Assembly (NCBI RefSeq): GCF_000022325.1
Contig: NC_012034.1
Span: forward strand, 886,501-950,500
Reading direction: 5' to 3'
DNA length: 64,000 nucleotides
Origin: Caldicellulosiruptor bescii DSM 6725
GTDB taxonomy: Bacteria; Bacillota; Thermoanaerobacteria; Caldicellulosiruptorales; Caldicellulosiruptoraceae
Made by a program: the position numbers and the translations under genes. The notes beneath the pieces are model-generated. The model had not been told where the DNA came from. It was given only the letters and a program-made list of their open reading frames with translations, and did not search any database. Below, piece by piece: positions 1 to 9,080 of this stretch; within the stretch, counting starts at the first letter, position 1; each line of letters starts with the position of its first letter.

Positions 1-114
1 TTAAACATTCAAAAAGGGGAAGTTTTAAAAAAAGGTGAGATAATAGGATATAAGCTGCCATTTGACCTTGTGGGAAAAGATTTTATATATTTTAAGAGAG
101 AAGAAATAATGTAG
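1..114 (+). CDS. C-terminal end of an unidentified protein (partial)
   Basis: Frame 1 is open from the first base to a TAG at 112-114 and gives the last 37 residues of a protein whose beginning lies outside the window. The fragment contains KKGEIIGYKLPF and ends FKREEIM. It is hydrophilic, has no recognisable motif, and the repeated KG-E/K-GE pattern is the kind seen in beta-strand-rich C-terminal domains. It is too short to assign a family. Confidence 0.5.
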   Translation, partial: LNIQKGEVLKKGEIIGYKLPFDLVGKDFIYFKREEIM

Positions 115-132
115 TTTAGAAATATTTCACAA

Positions 133-162
133 ATGACATTTCAAGCTAATTTATGCTATACT
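133..162 (+). promoter_or_regulatory. Likely sigma-A promoter of the HD-GYP gene
   Basis: A -35-like ATGACA (133-138) and a -10 TATACT (157-162) are separated by 18 bp, and the -10 is preceded by TGC, making an extended -10 (TGnTATACT). It lies about 65 bp upstream of the GTG start at 228. No experimental support; assignment rests on consensus and spacing. Confidence 0.55.
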
Positions 163-227
163 AAATTTAGACAAAAATCGACAGATTAAAGTGAATAAAA
201 TAAAGTAGAATACAAGGATGGGGCAAG

Positions 228-1883
228 GTGGAGCTGAGATTTAAAATGCTTGTTCTTACACTGATAATAGCGTTTTTACCAACAACAATTGTCGCTATGT
301 ATGTAATGAACAACGTAATTCCTCAGTACGAAAAAATTACCTATGATTACTTTGTAAACAAACAGCAACAAACATTAGAGAGGATAACTCAAAAGATTTT
401 TGATGATATGTCAAACATAGCAAAAGAATATGCTATTTGGAATGAACTTTACAGAGCTGTTTTGACAAAAGATGAAAAGACAATCAACTTTTACTGGACA
501 AGCTGGTTATACCAGAAACCTTACAATTTCTCACTAATAATTGGTTTTTCGAAAGAGGGGAGTATTATTTCGTATCACTCTCCATTTGGGAATATTAAAA
601 GCTCTGATAGCACAAAAGTATTCCATGTATTTAAAAAAGTAACAAGCACAGTTTACCCTTCTAATAGTATAAATTTAATACCTGTTGAAAGAGGTTTTCT
701 TAAAATAAATGATAAGGTATTTGCCTTTGTATGTTCGCCTGTTTTGGATGACAAAGATTTAACAAAACCTGTTGCTGGAGCACTTTTTCTGGCAAGGGAT
801 ATTGATGAGTTTGTGGCTTTGATTCAGCCTTACATGGTGGATAGAATATATTTCGTGGATAAAACAAATGTATCTACCGAAGAAAACCTTCTTAAAAATC
901 ATGTTGAGCTATTTGATATTGATGGTTATAGGATAGGAACACTTGTAATCAATTATAATGAAAGAACACTTGTGAATATAAAAAGACACTTTGAAAAACT
1001 ACTTATTATTACATTTTTGTTTCTCATAGCTTTGACTTTACTTATTGCATTTTTAGGGGGAGTATATCTTACAAGAAAAGTTATTCAACTTGAAGATTAC
1101 GCTATTTCTCTATTTTCTGGCATAAACGGTGATGTAACCACTCCAAAACCAACCGTAAAGAAAGAGGGAAGGTTTAAAAATGTAGAGCTTATTTTGGAAT
1201 ATTTTTCAAACGAAATAAAAAGCAAGATTTCGATATTAAAGCAGCAGGATAAACTATTGAAAGAATTGTTTGAAAAGGAGAAGAGAAACTTTGAAGGAGC
1301 GATAAAACTTTTAATATCTATTATTGAAATGAAAGACCCTTACACTAAAGGACATGCAGAAAGGGTTATGAAATACAGCAAGAAAATTGGAGAAAAACTG
1401 TCTTCAAAGGGATATAAAATAGACCTGTTTGACTTAGAAATTGCCGCATATCTTCACGATATTGGCAAGATTGTAATTCCGGAAAGTATCTTAAACAAAC
1501 CTGACAAGCTCACGCAAGAAGAATATTCAATAGTCAAAAGACATTCATTGGATGGTTATAACATTCTTTCAAACATTGAATATTTTGATAATATAAAAGA
1601 GATTATTTTGTACCATCACGAAAATGTAGATGGAAGTGGCTATCCGCTGGGGATAAAAGGAGACAAAATTCCCCTTGAGTCAAAGATAATCTCTGTTGCA
1701 GATGTATTTGATGCTCTTACCACAGACAGACCTTACCGCAGTGCTTTTTCAGAGGAAAAGGCATTAGAGATTATAAAAGAAGATGTTGGTAAGAAGTTTG
1801 ACCCTGAAGTTTTTGAGGCGTTTTTGAGTGTGCTTAAAGAGGAAAAAATCTTAAATTCGGTAGAGATGAAGATAGATGGATAA
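228..1883 (+). CDS. Membrane HD-GYP phosphodiesterase with CHASE4-like sensor
   Basis: 551 residues. A first membrane segment (about 7-28) and a second (about 256-281) bracket an extracytoplasmic region containing EYAIWNELY, which resembles the conserved opening of CHASE4 sensor domains. A short linker/coiled region leads to an HD-GYP domain: YTKGHAERV, the HD pair in YLHDIGK (about residue 409), VKRHSLDGY, then HHENVDGSGYP and VADVFDALTTDRPYR. HD-GYP domains hydrolyse cyclic di-GMP (family knowledge), and all metal-ligand motifs seen here are intact, so activity is likely. The GTG start is preceded by AAGGATGGGG. Its last 8 bases overlap the next gene, so the two are probably translated together. 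The signal sensed is unknown. Confidence 0.9.
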   Translation: MELRFKMLVLTLIIAFLPTTIVAMYVMNNVIPQYEKITYDYFVNKQQQTLERITQKIFDDMSNIAKEYAIWNELYRAVLTKDEKTINFYWTSWLYQKPYNFSLIIGFSKEGSIISYHSPFGNIKSSDSTKVFHVFKKVTSTVYPSNSINLIPVERGFLKINDKVFAFVCSPVLDDKDLTKPVAGALFLARDIDEFVALIQPYMVDRIYFVDKTNVSTEENLLKNHVELFDIDGYRIGTLVINYNERTLVNIKRHFEKLLIITFLFLIALTLLIAFLGGVYLTRKVIQLEDYAISLFSGINGDVTTPKPTVKKEGRFKNVELILEYFSNEIKSKISILKQQDKLLKELFEKEKRNFEGAIKLLISIIEMKDPYTKGHAERVMKYSKKIGEKLSSKGYKIDLFDLEIAAYLHDIGKIVIPESILNKPDKLTQEEYSIVKRHSLDGYNILSNIEYFDNIKEIILYHHENVDGSGYPLGIKGDKIPLESKIISVADVFDALTTDRPYRSAFSEEKALEIIKEDVGKKFDPEVFEAFLSVLKEEKILNSVEMKIDG

Positions 1884-3000
1884 GTACAAGCTTAAAATGC
1901 TACTTGAGTCTGATGAGGGACCGAAACTTGATTTTAAACAGTCTCTTTCGCTTGAGACAGATGGTGAAAAGAAAGAGCTTGTAAAAGACGTCATTGCCAT
2001 TGCAAATTCAAGAGGTGGAAGGGGCTATATCATCTTTGGGGTTGAAGATAAGACAAAAAGAATTGTTGGAATTAAAGACGAGAACATCTCTGAAGAAAAA
2101 ATTCAGCAAATAATCTCAAGTAGGTGTGACCCACCTGTATCAATTAAATTTGAGATTGTAGAGTACAATGATAAAAAACTTGGCGTACTCACAATATACA
2201 AAAGCAGTCTAAGACCTCATCAGATGGTTCAAAACGGCGTGTTTTATATAAGACGTGGGTCAACAACAGACGTTGCAAGAAGAGAAGAGATAGCTTCCAT
2301 GTTTGAAGAAAGCGGCAGCGTCAATTTTGAGATGTCTATTGTAAGAAATGCAAATTTAAATGACCTTGAACCTGAGCTAATCTCTATATTTTTTAAAAGA
2401 AGTGGCATCTCATCCGAGTGGGATAACTTAATTTTGCTTGAAAGTTTTGGGATTGTCCAAAGAGATAGAGAAAATAATAATCTTTATCCTACCTTAGCAG
2501 GTATTCTTGTGTTTGGAAAATATCCAGAGAGATTTTTGCCGTCAGCGTATTTGACAATTGAATTTTTTGACCAAATTCAGATTATTTGTGGTAACATATA
2601 TAGTATAATCAAAAAGACTATAAATTTTTTTACTCAGAAATATCCTCAGAAGGACCTGTGGGCTTTGTTCGAAGCAATTGGAAATGCACTTGTTCACAGG
2701 GATTATTATGACTTGGCAAGATGCACGGCAGTCAAGATTAGTGAGAGAAGCATTGAAGTTGCAAATCCTGGATGTCTTCTTGAGAGCAATATGATATTTA
2801 GTATGGGTAGGGAAATTATACCAAGACGTCGGAATCCGTGGATTTATCAAAAGATGATAATTTTAGATGACAATAATCTCTTTTTGAAAGCTGGCAAGGG
2901 AATATCAAGGATAAGAAAAACATATTCAAATGTGAAGATTATAAATATAAACTCACAGAATACATTTAAAATAATATTGCCACCTATTGATAAACTGTAA
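1876..3000 (+). CDS. AlbA_2 (Schlafen-like) / HATPase_c_4 putative regulator
   Basis: 374 residues. The N-terminal half has the AlbA_2 (former 'AAA_4') signature: DEGPKLDFKQSL at residues 13-24 and ANSRGGRGYIIFGVEDKT around 45-60, a fold linked to nucleic-acid binding. The C-terminal half carries EAIGNALVHRDYY and a following ANPGCL, typical of the HATPase_c_4 region found in the same protein family, often annotated as 'putative transcriptional regulator' or RecG-like. The start codon overlaps the end of the HD-GYP gene by 8 bp. The C terminus is shorter than in many relatives, which often continue into a winged helix; here it stops soon after IRKTYSNVKI. Target and ligand cannot be read from the sequence. 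Confidence 0.75.
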   Translation: MDKYKLKMLLESDEGPKLDFKQSLSLETDGEKKELVKDVIAIANSRGGRGYIIFGVEDKTKRIVGIKDENISEEKIQQIISSRCDPPVSIKFEIVEYNDKKLGVLTIYKSSLRPHQMVQNGVFYIRRGSTTDVARREEIASMFEESGSVNFEMSIVRNANLNDLEPELISIFFKRSGISSEWDNLILLESFGIVQRDRENNNLYPTLAGILVFGKYPERFLPSAYLTIEFFDQIQIICGNIYSIIKKTINFFTQKYPQKDLWALFEAIGNALVHRDYYDLARCTAVKISERSIEVANPGCLLESNMIFSMGREIIPRRRNPWIYQKMIILDDNNLFLKAGKGISRIRKTYSNVKIININSQNTFKIILPPIDKL

Positions 3001-3019
3001 AAAAGAGGAGTAATGAAAA

Positions 3020-4405
3020 ATGGTCAAGGGAAAGGTAATTAGTCTCAATCCTACATCCTCAATGTATTTTAAAATTGGTATTAAACATTATGAAAAAGGA
3101 GAAGTAGAGCTTGCCATAAAAAGGCTCATGAAAGCTCTTGAACTTGATAATAAAAATGTTGAGATAAAGTTTAACTTGGCTGGGCTTTTAGCACAGGTTG
3201 GGGATTTTGAAACTTCAAATAAACTCTTGAGCGAGCTTACAAAAGATAGTCCAGAGTTTTATGACTCGTTGTTTGGACTTGGATGTAACTTTTTTGAAAT
3301 GGGCAAGTTCAAGGAGGCAAAGAATTTTTTAAAGAGGTATGTAAAACTTTCTAACAACATTGAGTTTAAAGAGGCGGCAGAAGACCTTATTGATTTTATT
3401 GAAAGCCAAGAAGAGTTTGAAAAAGAACAAAAAGAAATTGAAAAATATTCAAAACTATTAGAGAGAGGAAATTTTCTTCTTGAAAGTGGCAGATATGAAG
3501 ATGCAATGAAATATTTCAAGATGATATTGGCAAAAGATGATAGTGTCCTTGCTGCAAGGAACAACCTTTCACTTGCTTATTTTTATATGGGTGATGTTCA
3601 AAGAGCGATTGAAGAAGCAAAAAAAGTTCTTCAAATTGATAAGTACAATGTATATGCAAACTGTAACTTAGCATTTTTTTACAGCAGCATAGGAAAAGAA
3701 AGAGAGATGAAAAGGCATTTAAAAGCGGTATTGGAAATAAAAACATACGATAGTAAAGATAAAATAAAGATTTTAGACACTCTTATCAAGTTAAATCAGC
3801 ACAGTGAAATTGCCCAGCGTGCAAATGAACTTTTTGAGATCACAAGAGAGCCATATTTTAAACATATTGAAGCAATAAGCCTTTACAATACACGAAAGTA
3901 CATGAAAGCTAAAAAAATTTGGGAGTTCTTAAAAAAGAACTTTGAGATGCCTGAGATAAGGATTGACTATTTTTTGAAGAAAGTCGATAATGTAATAAAG
4001 ACATTTGAAAAAGATACTATAGATTATTTTGAAACAGGTTTTAAATTTTTGGAAGGCATGGACGAAAAGGAGTTTAAAAGACAGCTCCAAAATCATATTG
4101 ACAATTATTTTTCTCAAACTGTCGAAGAAAATGGACAAAAAGTTATGGAAATTCTTCACCAACATGTTGAATTAAATCAGAAAGACCAAGAGGCTATTTT
4201 TAATCTTCTAAAAAGTCTTCCGCTTGAAAAGCCCAGGTTAAATCTTCTGGCTATTGCTGCAATTGTTTGGTATGTGTTCAAAAAGTACATGAAAAAAGAG
4301 AAGATAAAACAAAAAGATGTAGCCAAGATTTTTGGAATTTCGCAGGCAGTTTTCTCTAAGTGGTTTGGTGATTTCAAAGAGCTTTTGCTAAACAAGGAAG
4401 TTTAA
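3020..4405 (+). CDS. TPR-repeat protein with C-terminal helix-turn-helix
   Basis: 461 residues, no signal peptide or membrane segment, so probably cytoplasmic. Residues about 15-280 are tetratricopeptide-like helices, with typical stretches such as YEKGEVELAIKRLMKALELD, GRYEDAMKYFKMILAKDD and LSLAYFYMGDVQRAIEEAKK. A charged helical middle follows. Residues about 425-460 read KQKDVAKIFGISQAVFSKWF, a clear helix-turn-helix. TPRs mediate protein-protein contact, so the architecture suggests a DNA-binding scaffold or regulator; that role is inference. It follows the AlbA-like gene by 19 bp with its own GAGG site, and probably belongs to the same transcript. It could also be a peptide-responsive regulator, but the usual order there (HTH first) is reversed. 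Confidence 0.7.
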   Translation: MVKGKVISLNPTSSMYFKIGIKHYEKGEVELAIKRLMKALELDNKNVEIKFNLAGLLAQVGDFETSNKLLSELTKDSPEFYDSLFGLGCNFFEMGKFKEAKNFLKRYVKLSNNIEFKEAAEDLIDFIESQEEFEKEQKEIEKYSKLLERGNFLLESGRYEDAMKYFKMILAKDDSVLAARNNLSLAYFYMGDVQRAIEEAKKVLQIDKYNVYANCNLAFFYSSIGKEREMKRHLKAVLEIKTYDSKDKIKILDTLIKLNQHSEIAQRANELFEITREPYFKHIEAISLYNTRKYMKAKKIWEFLKKNFEMPEIRIDYFLKKVDNVIKTFEKDTIDYFETGFKFLEGMDEKEFKRQLQNHIDNYFSQTVEENGQKVMEILHQHVELNQKDQEAIFNLLKSLPLEKPRLNLLAIAAIVWYVFKKYMKKEKIKQKDVAKIFGISQAVFSKWFGDFKELLLNKEV

Positions 4406-4448
4406 AATACTATACCATCTTTTCGCAAAAGGAGGCAAGAATAGCACA

Positions 4449-6392
4449 ATGGACAAAATAGCTGTGACACTTCCAGACGGAAAAGTGTTGGAAGCAGAAA
4501 AAGGAATATCTGGTATGGAGTTTATAAAGACAATCTCCATGAGACTTTACAAAGAAGCAGTTGCGTGTAAGATAGATGGTGTTTTGAAGGATTTGTGGAC
4601 ATCTCTTGAAAGAGATTGCAGCTTTGAGGTTGTGACATTTTCAAGTGATGAGGGTAAAAAGGTTTATTGGCACACAACGTCTCATATTTTAGCTCAGGCT
4701 GTTAAAAGGCTCTTTGGCGATAAAGTAAAGCTTGGCATAGGACCTGCAATTGACAATGGTTTTTATTACGACTTTGATATTGAAGAGTCAATTACGAGGG
4801 AGATTTTAGAGAAGATTGAAGAAGAGATGCAAAAAATAATAAAAGAAGATTTAAAGATTGAGAGATTTGAACTTTCAAGAGAAGAAGCAATAAAACTTAT
4901 GCAACAAAGAGGAGAAAACTACAAGGTTGAGCTTATAAATGATATTCCAGAGGGAGAGATTATATCTTTTTATAGGCAAGGTGAATTTGTTGACCTGTGC
5001 ACAGGACCACATCTTCCTTCAACAGGGAGAGTAAAAGCATTCAAACTACTTTCTGTAGCAGGTGCGTATTGGCGCGGAAATTCTAAAAATAAGATGCTTC
5101 AAAGAATTTATGGAATTTCTTTTGAAAAGAAATCTGAACTTGATGAGTATCTCAAAAAGCTTGAAGAGGCAAAAAAACGTGACCACAACAGAATAGGAAG
5201 AGAGCTTGAGATTTTTACAACATCCGAGGTTGTAGGGCAAGGTCTTCCTCTTTTAATGCCAAAAGGCGCAAAAATCCTCCAGATTCTTCAAAGGTTTGTT
5301 GAGGATGAAGAGGAAAAGAGAGGTTATCTTCTGACAAAGACTCCTTACATGGCAAAAAGTGATTTGTATAAAATCTCTGGGCACTGGGACCATTACAGAG
5401 ATGGCATGTTTGTAATAGAGGAAGATGAAAATGAAGTTCTGGCTTTAAGACCAATGACATGTCCATTTCAGTTTTTGATATATAACTCAAAGCAGAGAAG
5501 CTACAGGGATTTGCCAATAAGATACAGTGAGACATCAACACTTTTCAGAAATGAAAGTTCAGGTGAGATGCACGGACTTATAAGGGTTAGGCAGTTTACT
5601 CTTTCAGATGCACACATAATCTGCAGACCCGACCAGGTTGAGGAAGAGTTCAAAGGAGTTTTAGATTTGATTCAGTATATAATGAAAATACTTGGTATCG
5701 AGAATGATATATGGTACAGATTTTCGCGCTGGGACCCGAACAACAAGGAAAAATATATTGACAATCCTGAGGCTTGGGAAAAGACAGAAAATGATATGAA
5801 AAATATCTTAGATAAGCTTGGAATAAATTATAAAGAGGCAAAAGGTGAGGCTGCTTTTTATGGACCAAAACTTGACATTCAGTTCAAAAACGTCTATGGT
5901 AAAGAGGATACAATAATAACAATACAGATAGATTTTGCTCTGGCAGAACGGTTTGATATGACGTATGTAGACAGAGATGGGCAGAAGAAAAGACCGATTA
6001 TTATCCACCGCTCATCGATAGGTTGTTATGAAAGAACGCTTGCGATGCTTATTGAAAAGTACAACGGCGCTTTTCCGCTGTGGCTGGCGCCTGTGCAGAT
6101 TAGAGTGATTCCTGTTTCTGATAATTTCAATGAGTATGCTAAAAATGTCGCAAGGATATTAAAAGAAAATGGGTTTAGGGTAGAAGAAGATTACAGGTCA
6201 GAAACAGTAGGGTACAAGATAAGAGATGCTCAGCTTCAAAAGATACCGTATATGGTGATTGTAGGTGAAAAGGAGCAAAAAGAGAATACTGTGGCAGTAA
6301 GAGATAGGAAAAAAGGAGATTTGGGTTCGTTTACCATTGAAGATTTTATTGCAATGGTAAAAGAAAAAGTAGACAAAAAAGTGATAGAGTAA
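4449..6392 (+). CDS. thrS: Threonyl-tRNA synthetase
   Basis: 647 residues, full length for bacterial ThrRS. The order is an N-terminal TGS domain (about 1-65), the editing/second additional domain with HTTSHILAQAV and later DLCTGPHLPSTG, the class II catalytic core with LRPMTCPFQF (a zinc-ligand Cys) and SSGEMHGLIRVRQFTLSDAH, motif 3 around HRSSIGCYERTLAMLIE, and an anticodon-binding domain from about 545. It charges tRNA-Thr and deacylates mischarged Ser-tRNA-Thr. The ATG is preceded by AAAAGGAGGC. Only 43 bp separate it from the TPR gene, too little for a T-box leader, so the T-box control common for Firmicute thrS is absent here. A terminator follows. Confidence 0.97.
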   Translation: MDKIAVTLPDGKVLEAEKGISGMEFIKTISMRLYKEAVACKIDGVLKDLWTSLERDCSFEVVTFSSDEGKKVYWHTTSHILAQAVKRLFGDKVKLGIGPAIDNGFYYDFDIEESITREILEKIEEEMQKIIKEDLKIERFELSREEAIKLMQQRGENYKVELINDIPEGEIISFYRQGEFVDLCTGPHLPSTGRVKAFKLLSVAGAYWRGNSKNKMLQRIYGISFEKKSELDEYLKKLEEAKKRDHNRIGRELEIFTTSEVVGQGLPLLMPKGAKILQILQRFVEDEEEKRGYLLTKTPYMAKSDLYKISGHWDHYRDGMFVIEEDENEVLALRPMTCPFQFLIYNSKQRSYRDLPIRYSETSTLFRNESSGEMHGLIRVRQFTLSDAHIICRPDQVEEEFKGVLDLIQYIMKILGIENDIWYRFSRWDPNNKEKYIDNPEAWEKTENDMKNILDKLGINYKEAKGEAAFYGPKLDIQFKNVYGKEDTIITIQIDFALAERFDMTYVDRDGQKKRPIIIHRSSIGCYERTLAMLIEKYNGAFPLWLAPVQIRVIPVSDNFNEYAKNVARILKENGFRVEEDYRSETVGYKIRDAQLQKIPYMVIVGEKEQKENTVAVRDRKKGDLGSFTIEDFIAMVKEKVDKKVIE

Positions 6393-6403
6393 AAAAGATG
6401 AAG

Positions 6404-6465
6404 AAGGCTGCCAGGAAGATGCATATGTACCATATTTTTGGGGCTGTTTTTGGCAGCCTTTTTTT
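6404..6465 (+). terminator. Intrinsic terminator after thrS
   Basis: A perfect 10-bp stem AAGGCTGCCA (6404-6413) / TGGCAGCCTT (6451-6460) with a 37-nt loop is followed by a T run to 6465. The loop is longer than usual. It separates thrS from the glycerol-1-phosphate dehydrogenase gene. Confidence 0.75.
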
Positions 6466-6518
6466 AAATTCTTTATTCTTAGGAGATCAAATGAATTCCC
6501 AAAAAAGGAGAGACCAAA

Positions 6519-7736
6519 ATGGAAGTTGTATGGGAAAGACCCTATGAGGTATTTTCTGAGTTTATGGCTGCAAATAGTTACAAATCTTCTCTGATTATTT
6601 GCGATAGAAACACCTTTGATGTGTGTGCTAATAAAGTCAAAGAAACAGCTGAAAAGGCCAATATTAAATATAAGATTGTGTGTTTTGAGCCAGATTGTGT
6701 GGCAGATGAGTATGCGCTTGGAAAGGTTTTGTTTGAGATAGAACAAGCAGATATATTTGTGGGAGTAGGGAGTGGAACAATTTCTGACATAACACGGTAT
6801 ACAGCATACAAGTTCAAAACTCCGTTTGTTTTGTTTCCAACAGCACCTTCAATGGACGGGTTTGCCTCTTCTGTTGTAGCGCTTACCATAAATGGCCTAA
6901 AAACAACAGTCTTGGCATCATCGCCAGAGGCTATCTTTGTGGATATGGAGGTGATAGTGAATTCACCTGAAATTTTAAAAAAAGCTGGATTTGGAGATTT
7001 GATGGGTAAGATAACTGCTCTTCTTGATTGGCAACTTTCGCATATTATCTTTGATGAAACGATAGACTTGGAAGTTTTACAGATTGTGAAAGATACATAT
7101 CTAAAAACTCTGAAATCAGTGGGCGAAAACCACTTTTATAAGAATTTATTGGAAGGTCTAATAACTTCTGGTATTATGATGTCAAGAGTTAACTCATCTC
7201 GACCTGCGTCAGGCAGTGAACACCATCTTTCTCATTTTTGGGAATATCACAAAGTAAAAACTTATCATGGGATGAAAGTTGGAATTGCAACCCTTTATGT
7301 GCTAAAGTTTTATGAGCACTTTTTAAATCTTGATAAATCCAGAATTATTGAAAGGAAAGAATATAAAGTAGATACTAAAGCGTGGGAAGATATGATAAAG
7401 AGAGGATTTCAAACAACTTTTGAAAGTATAATAAAGCAAAATATTGGAAGAGTAAACAAGTTAAATGATAAAGAGTTTAGGAGTAATGTGATAAACAGGC
7501 TTGTTGAAAAGAAAGAGAGTATAGATGACTTGATAAGAGATGCAATCGGTGTGTATGGTGAGCTGGTTGATGCTTACAAAAAACTTAAAATGCCCATGAA
7601 TTATTGGGAGATTGGTATAGATGAGAATCTTTTTAAGATGTCATTTATGTGCGCACCAAATATTAGAGAAAGGTTTACTATACTACATTTGTATGAATTT
7701 TTAGGTTTGACAGATGAGGTTGTACAAAGCTTTTGA
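6519..7736 (+). CDS. egsA: sn-glycerol-1-phosphate dehydrogenase (EgsA/AraM type)
   Basis: 405 residues. It matches the iron-containing-alcohol-dehydrogenase superfamily branch of G1P dehydrogenases: the nucleotide-binding stretch VGVGSGTISDITRY, then PTAPSMDGFASSV, GFGDLMGKITALLDW, and the histidine-rich metal region SGSEHHLSHFWE followed by TYHGMKVGIATL. These enzymes reduce dihydroxyacetone phosphate to sn-glycerol 1-phosphate with NAD(P)H. In Bacillus subtilis AraM supplies G1P for heptaprenylglyceryl phosphate made by PcrB; a partner pcrB is not in this window. The gene stands between two terminators with cheB, and the ATG has AAAAAAGGAGAG upstream. Confidence in family is high; the physiological product is inferred. 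Confidence 0.88.
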   Translation: MEVVWERPYEVFSEFMAANSYKSSLIICDRNTFDVCANKVKETAEKANIKYKIVCFEPDCVADEYALGKVLFEIEQADIFVGVGSGTISDITRYTAYKFKTPFVLFPTAPSMDGFASSVVALTINGLKTTVLASSPEAIFVDMEVIVNSPEILKKAGFGDLMGKITALLDWQLSHIIFDETIDLEVLQIVKDTYLKTLKSVGENHFYKNLLEGLITSGIMMSRVNSSRPASGSEHHLSHFWEYHKVKTYHGMKVGIATLYVLKFYEHFLNLDKSRIIERKEYKVDTKAWEDMIKRGFQTTFESIIKQNIGRVNKLNDKEFRSNVINRLVEKKESIDDLIRDAIGVYGELVDAYKKLKMPMNYWEIGIDENLFKMSFMCAPNIRERFTILHLYEFLGLTDEVVQSF

Positions 7737-7809
7737 GAATTTTTTGTTTTGATACCAGCAATTTTGGGAATAAATATTAATGAAAAATGATTGTATTGGT
7801 GATGAGTTT

Positions 7810-8850
7810 ATGTACAAGATATTGGTTGTTGACGATTCAGCGTTTATGAGACAGCTCATAAAATCGGTTTTAGAGAGTACTGGCAAATTTGTTGTGACAG
7901 TTGCTCAAACTCCTCTCATTGCACTTGACAGGGTTAGAAAGTTTAAGTTTGATGTGATAACAATTGACTATGAAATGCCATATATGAACGGCGTTGAGCT
8001 TATAAAAAAGATAAAAGAGATAACAGATACAAAGATTTTGATGATAAGTGCGTACACACGTCCAGGAGCTTATACAACATTTGAGGCATTGTCAGCAGGT
8101 GCTTTCGATTATATTTTAAAGCCGTCTTCTGAAGAAGAACTTGAAGAGTTCAAGTATGAGCTAATCAAAAAACTTACTGCGGTGTGCGAAGAGAGTAAAA
8201 AAGAAGATGCGTCAAAAGTCTATGGACTTCCAGCTGCTGTTGAAGGGAAAATTTTACTGGAAGAGAGTATTGTTGAGAGGGTAAGGTTGGCAAGGGTTAT
8301 CGGTATAGGTATATCCACAGGCGGTCCACCAGTTTTAGAAAGGATGTTTAAGTCACTGAAAAAAGATTTTCCTATTCCTATTCTTGTAGTTCAGCATATG
8401 CCCCCCAACTTCACAAAACCATTTGCTGACAGACTTGCCACCATTACATCAAAATGTATAAAAGAAGTTTCTGATAATGAAGAGATAAATGGTGGTTGCA
8501 TCTACATTGCTAAAGGTGGTTATCATTTAGCGGTGGAAGAAATGAATGGAAAGCTCTATACACGGGTGCTTGACCTTGAGAAAATAAAAAGCCACAAACC
8601 TTCGGCAGACATTCTTTTCAGTTCAATTGCAGAAGCCTGTGGAAGAGCTTCTGTTGGAATTGTGATGACAGGGATGGGTTCTGATGGGAGTGACGGGATT
8701 TTAGAGATGAGAAAAAAAGGGGCGCTCACAATTGCACAGGATGAAAAGAGTTGTGTGGTTTTTGGAATGCCAAAGGCAGCCATTGAAAAGGGAGCGATTG
8801 AGCTTGTTTTAAACCCTGACCAGATTGTTGATCTTTTAAATAGAGTATGA
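7810..8850 (+). CDS. cheB: Chemotaxis response regulator protein-glutamate methylesterase CheB
   Basis: 346 residues from the chosen ATG (MYKILVVDD), which has GGTGATG eight bases upstream; an in-frame ATG at 7780 would add ten residues lacking homology to receivers. Residues about 1-120 are a receiver domain (VVDDSAF acidic pocket, phospho-acceptor Asp in TIDYEMPYMNG, Lys in ILKPSS). Residues about 160-345 are the methylesterase with the catalytic triad regions GISTGGPP (Ser), VVQHMPPNF (His) and TGMGSDGSDG (Asp). It removes methyl groups from, or deamidates, chemoreceptors when phosphorylated by CheA. The partner methyltransferase cheR lies 32 kb away at 39867, so the adaptation genes are dispersed. 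A terminator follows directly. Confidence 0.95.
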   Translation: MYKILVVDDSAFMRQLIKSVLESTGKFVVTVAQTPLIALDRVRKFKFDVITIDYEMPYMNGVELIKKIKEITDTKILMISAYTRPGAYTTFEALSAGAFDYILKPSSEEELEEFKYELIKKLTAVCEESKKEDASKVYGLPAAVEGKILLEESIVERVRLARVIGIGISTGGPPVLERMFKSLKKDFPIPILVVQHMPPNFTKPFADRLATITSKCIKEVSDNEEINGGCIYIAKGGYHLAVEEMNGKLYTRVLDLEKIKSHKPSADILFSSIAEACGRASVGIVMTGMGSDGSDGILEMRKKGALTIAQDEKSCVVFGMPKAAIEKGAIELVLNPDQIVDLLNRV

Positions 8851-8880
8851 AGGTTTTAAAGAAATTAACAATTCTCAAAA

Positions 8881-8930
8881 AAGATGACCACTTAAAAAAG
8901 CTATTAAGCAAGTGGTCATCTTTATTTTTT
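8881..8930 (+). terminator. Intrinsic terminator after cheB
   Basis: A perfect 13-bp stem AAGATGACCACTT (8881-8893) / AAGTGGTCATCTT (8910-8922) with a 16-nt loop runs into TTATTTTTT. It isolates cheB from rpoB. Confidence 0.85.
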
Positions 8931-8961
8931 AAAACTTGGATAGAAAATTTTATTCACTTCA

Positions 8962-8990
8962 TTGACACAAAAAAGTGCTTATGTTATAAT
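8962..8990 (+). promoter_or_regulatory. Consensus sigma-A promoter of rpoBC
   Basis: TTGACA (8962-8967), exactly 17 bp, then TATAAT (8985-8990): both hexamers match the sigma-A consensus perfectly. Transcription would start near 8997 and leave a leader of about 140 nt before the rpoB start. It follows the cheB terminator, so rpoBC has an independent strong promoter. Confidence 0.9.
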
Positions 8991-9031
8991 AACAAAATGC
9001 GTTAATATGGGTATAACTTCCTTTCAACTTG

Positions 9032-9080
9032 GACTATTCCGATAAAAGCTGAGATATGCTGAGGCTTTCAAGAATAGATC
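9032..9080 (+). ncRNA. Structured leader hairpin of rpoB mRNA
   Basis: Within the 140-nt leader, GACTATTC (9032-9039) pairs with GAATAGATC (9072-9080, one bulged A), and inside it AAAGC (9045-9049) pairs with GCTTT (9064-9068) around a 14-nt loop. There is no following T run, so it is not a terminator. It may affect mRNA stability or bind a regulator; I recognise no known leader family in it. The region 8991-9135 otherwise shows only the AAGAGGTGAT ribosome binding site. Confidence 0.4.

Noticed and set aside
4406-4448. T-box leader before thrS
   Set aside because: Only 43 bp are available and no T-box sequence or terminator is seen there.
6198-6746. 182-codon minus-strand frame across the thrS end and egsA start
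   Set aside because: It runs through a perfect terminator and two well-supported plus-strand genes, and its translation is low-complexity.
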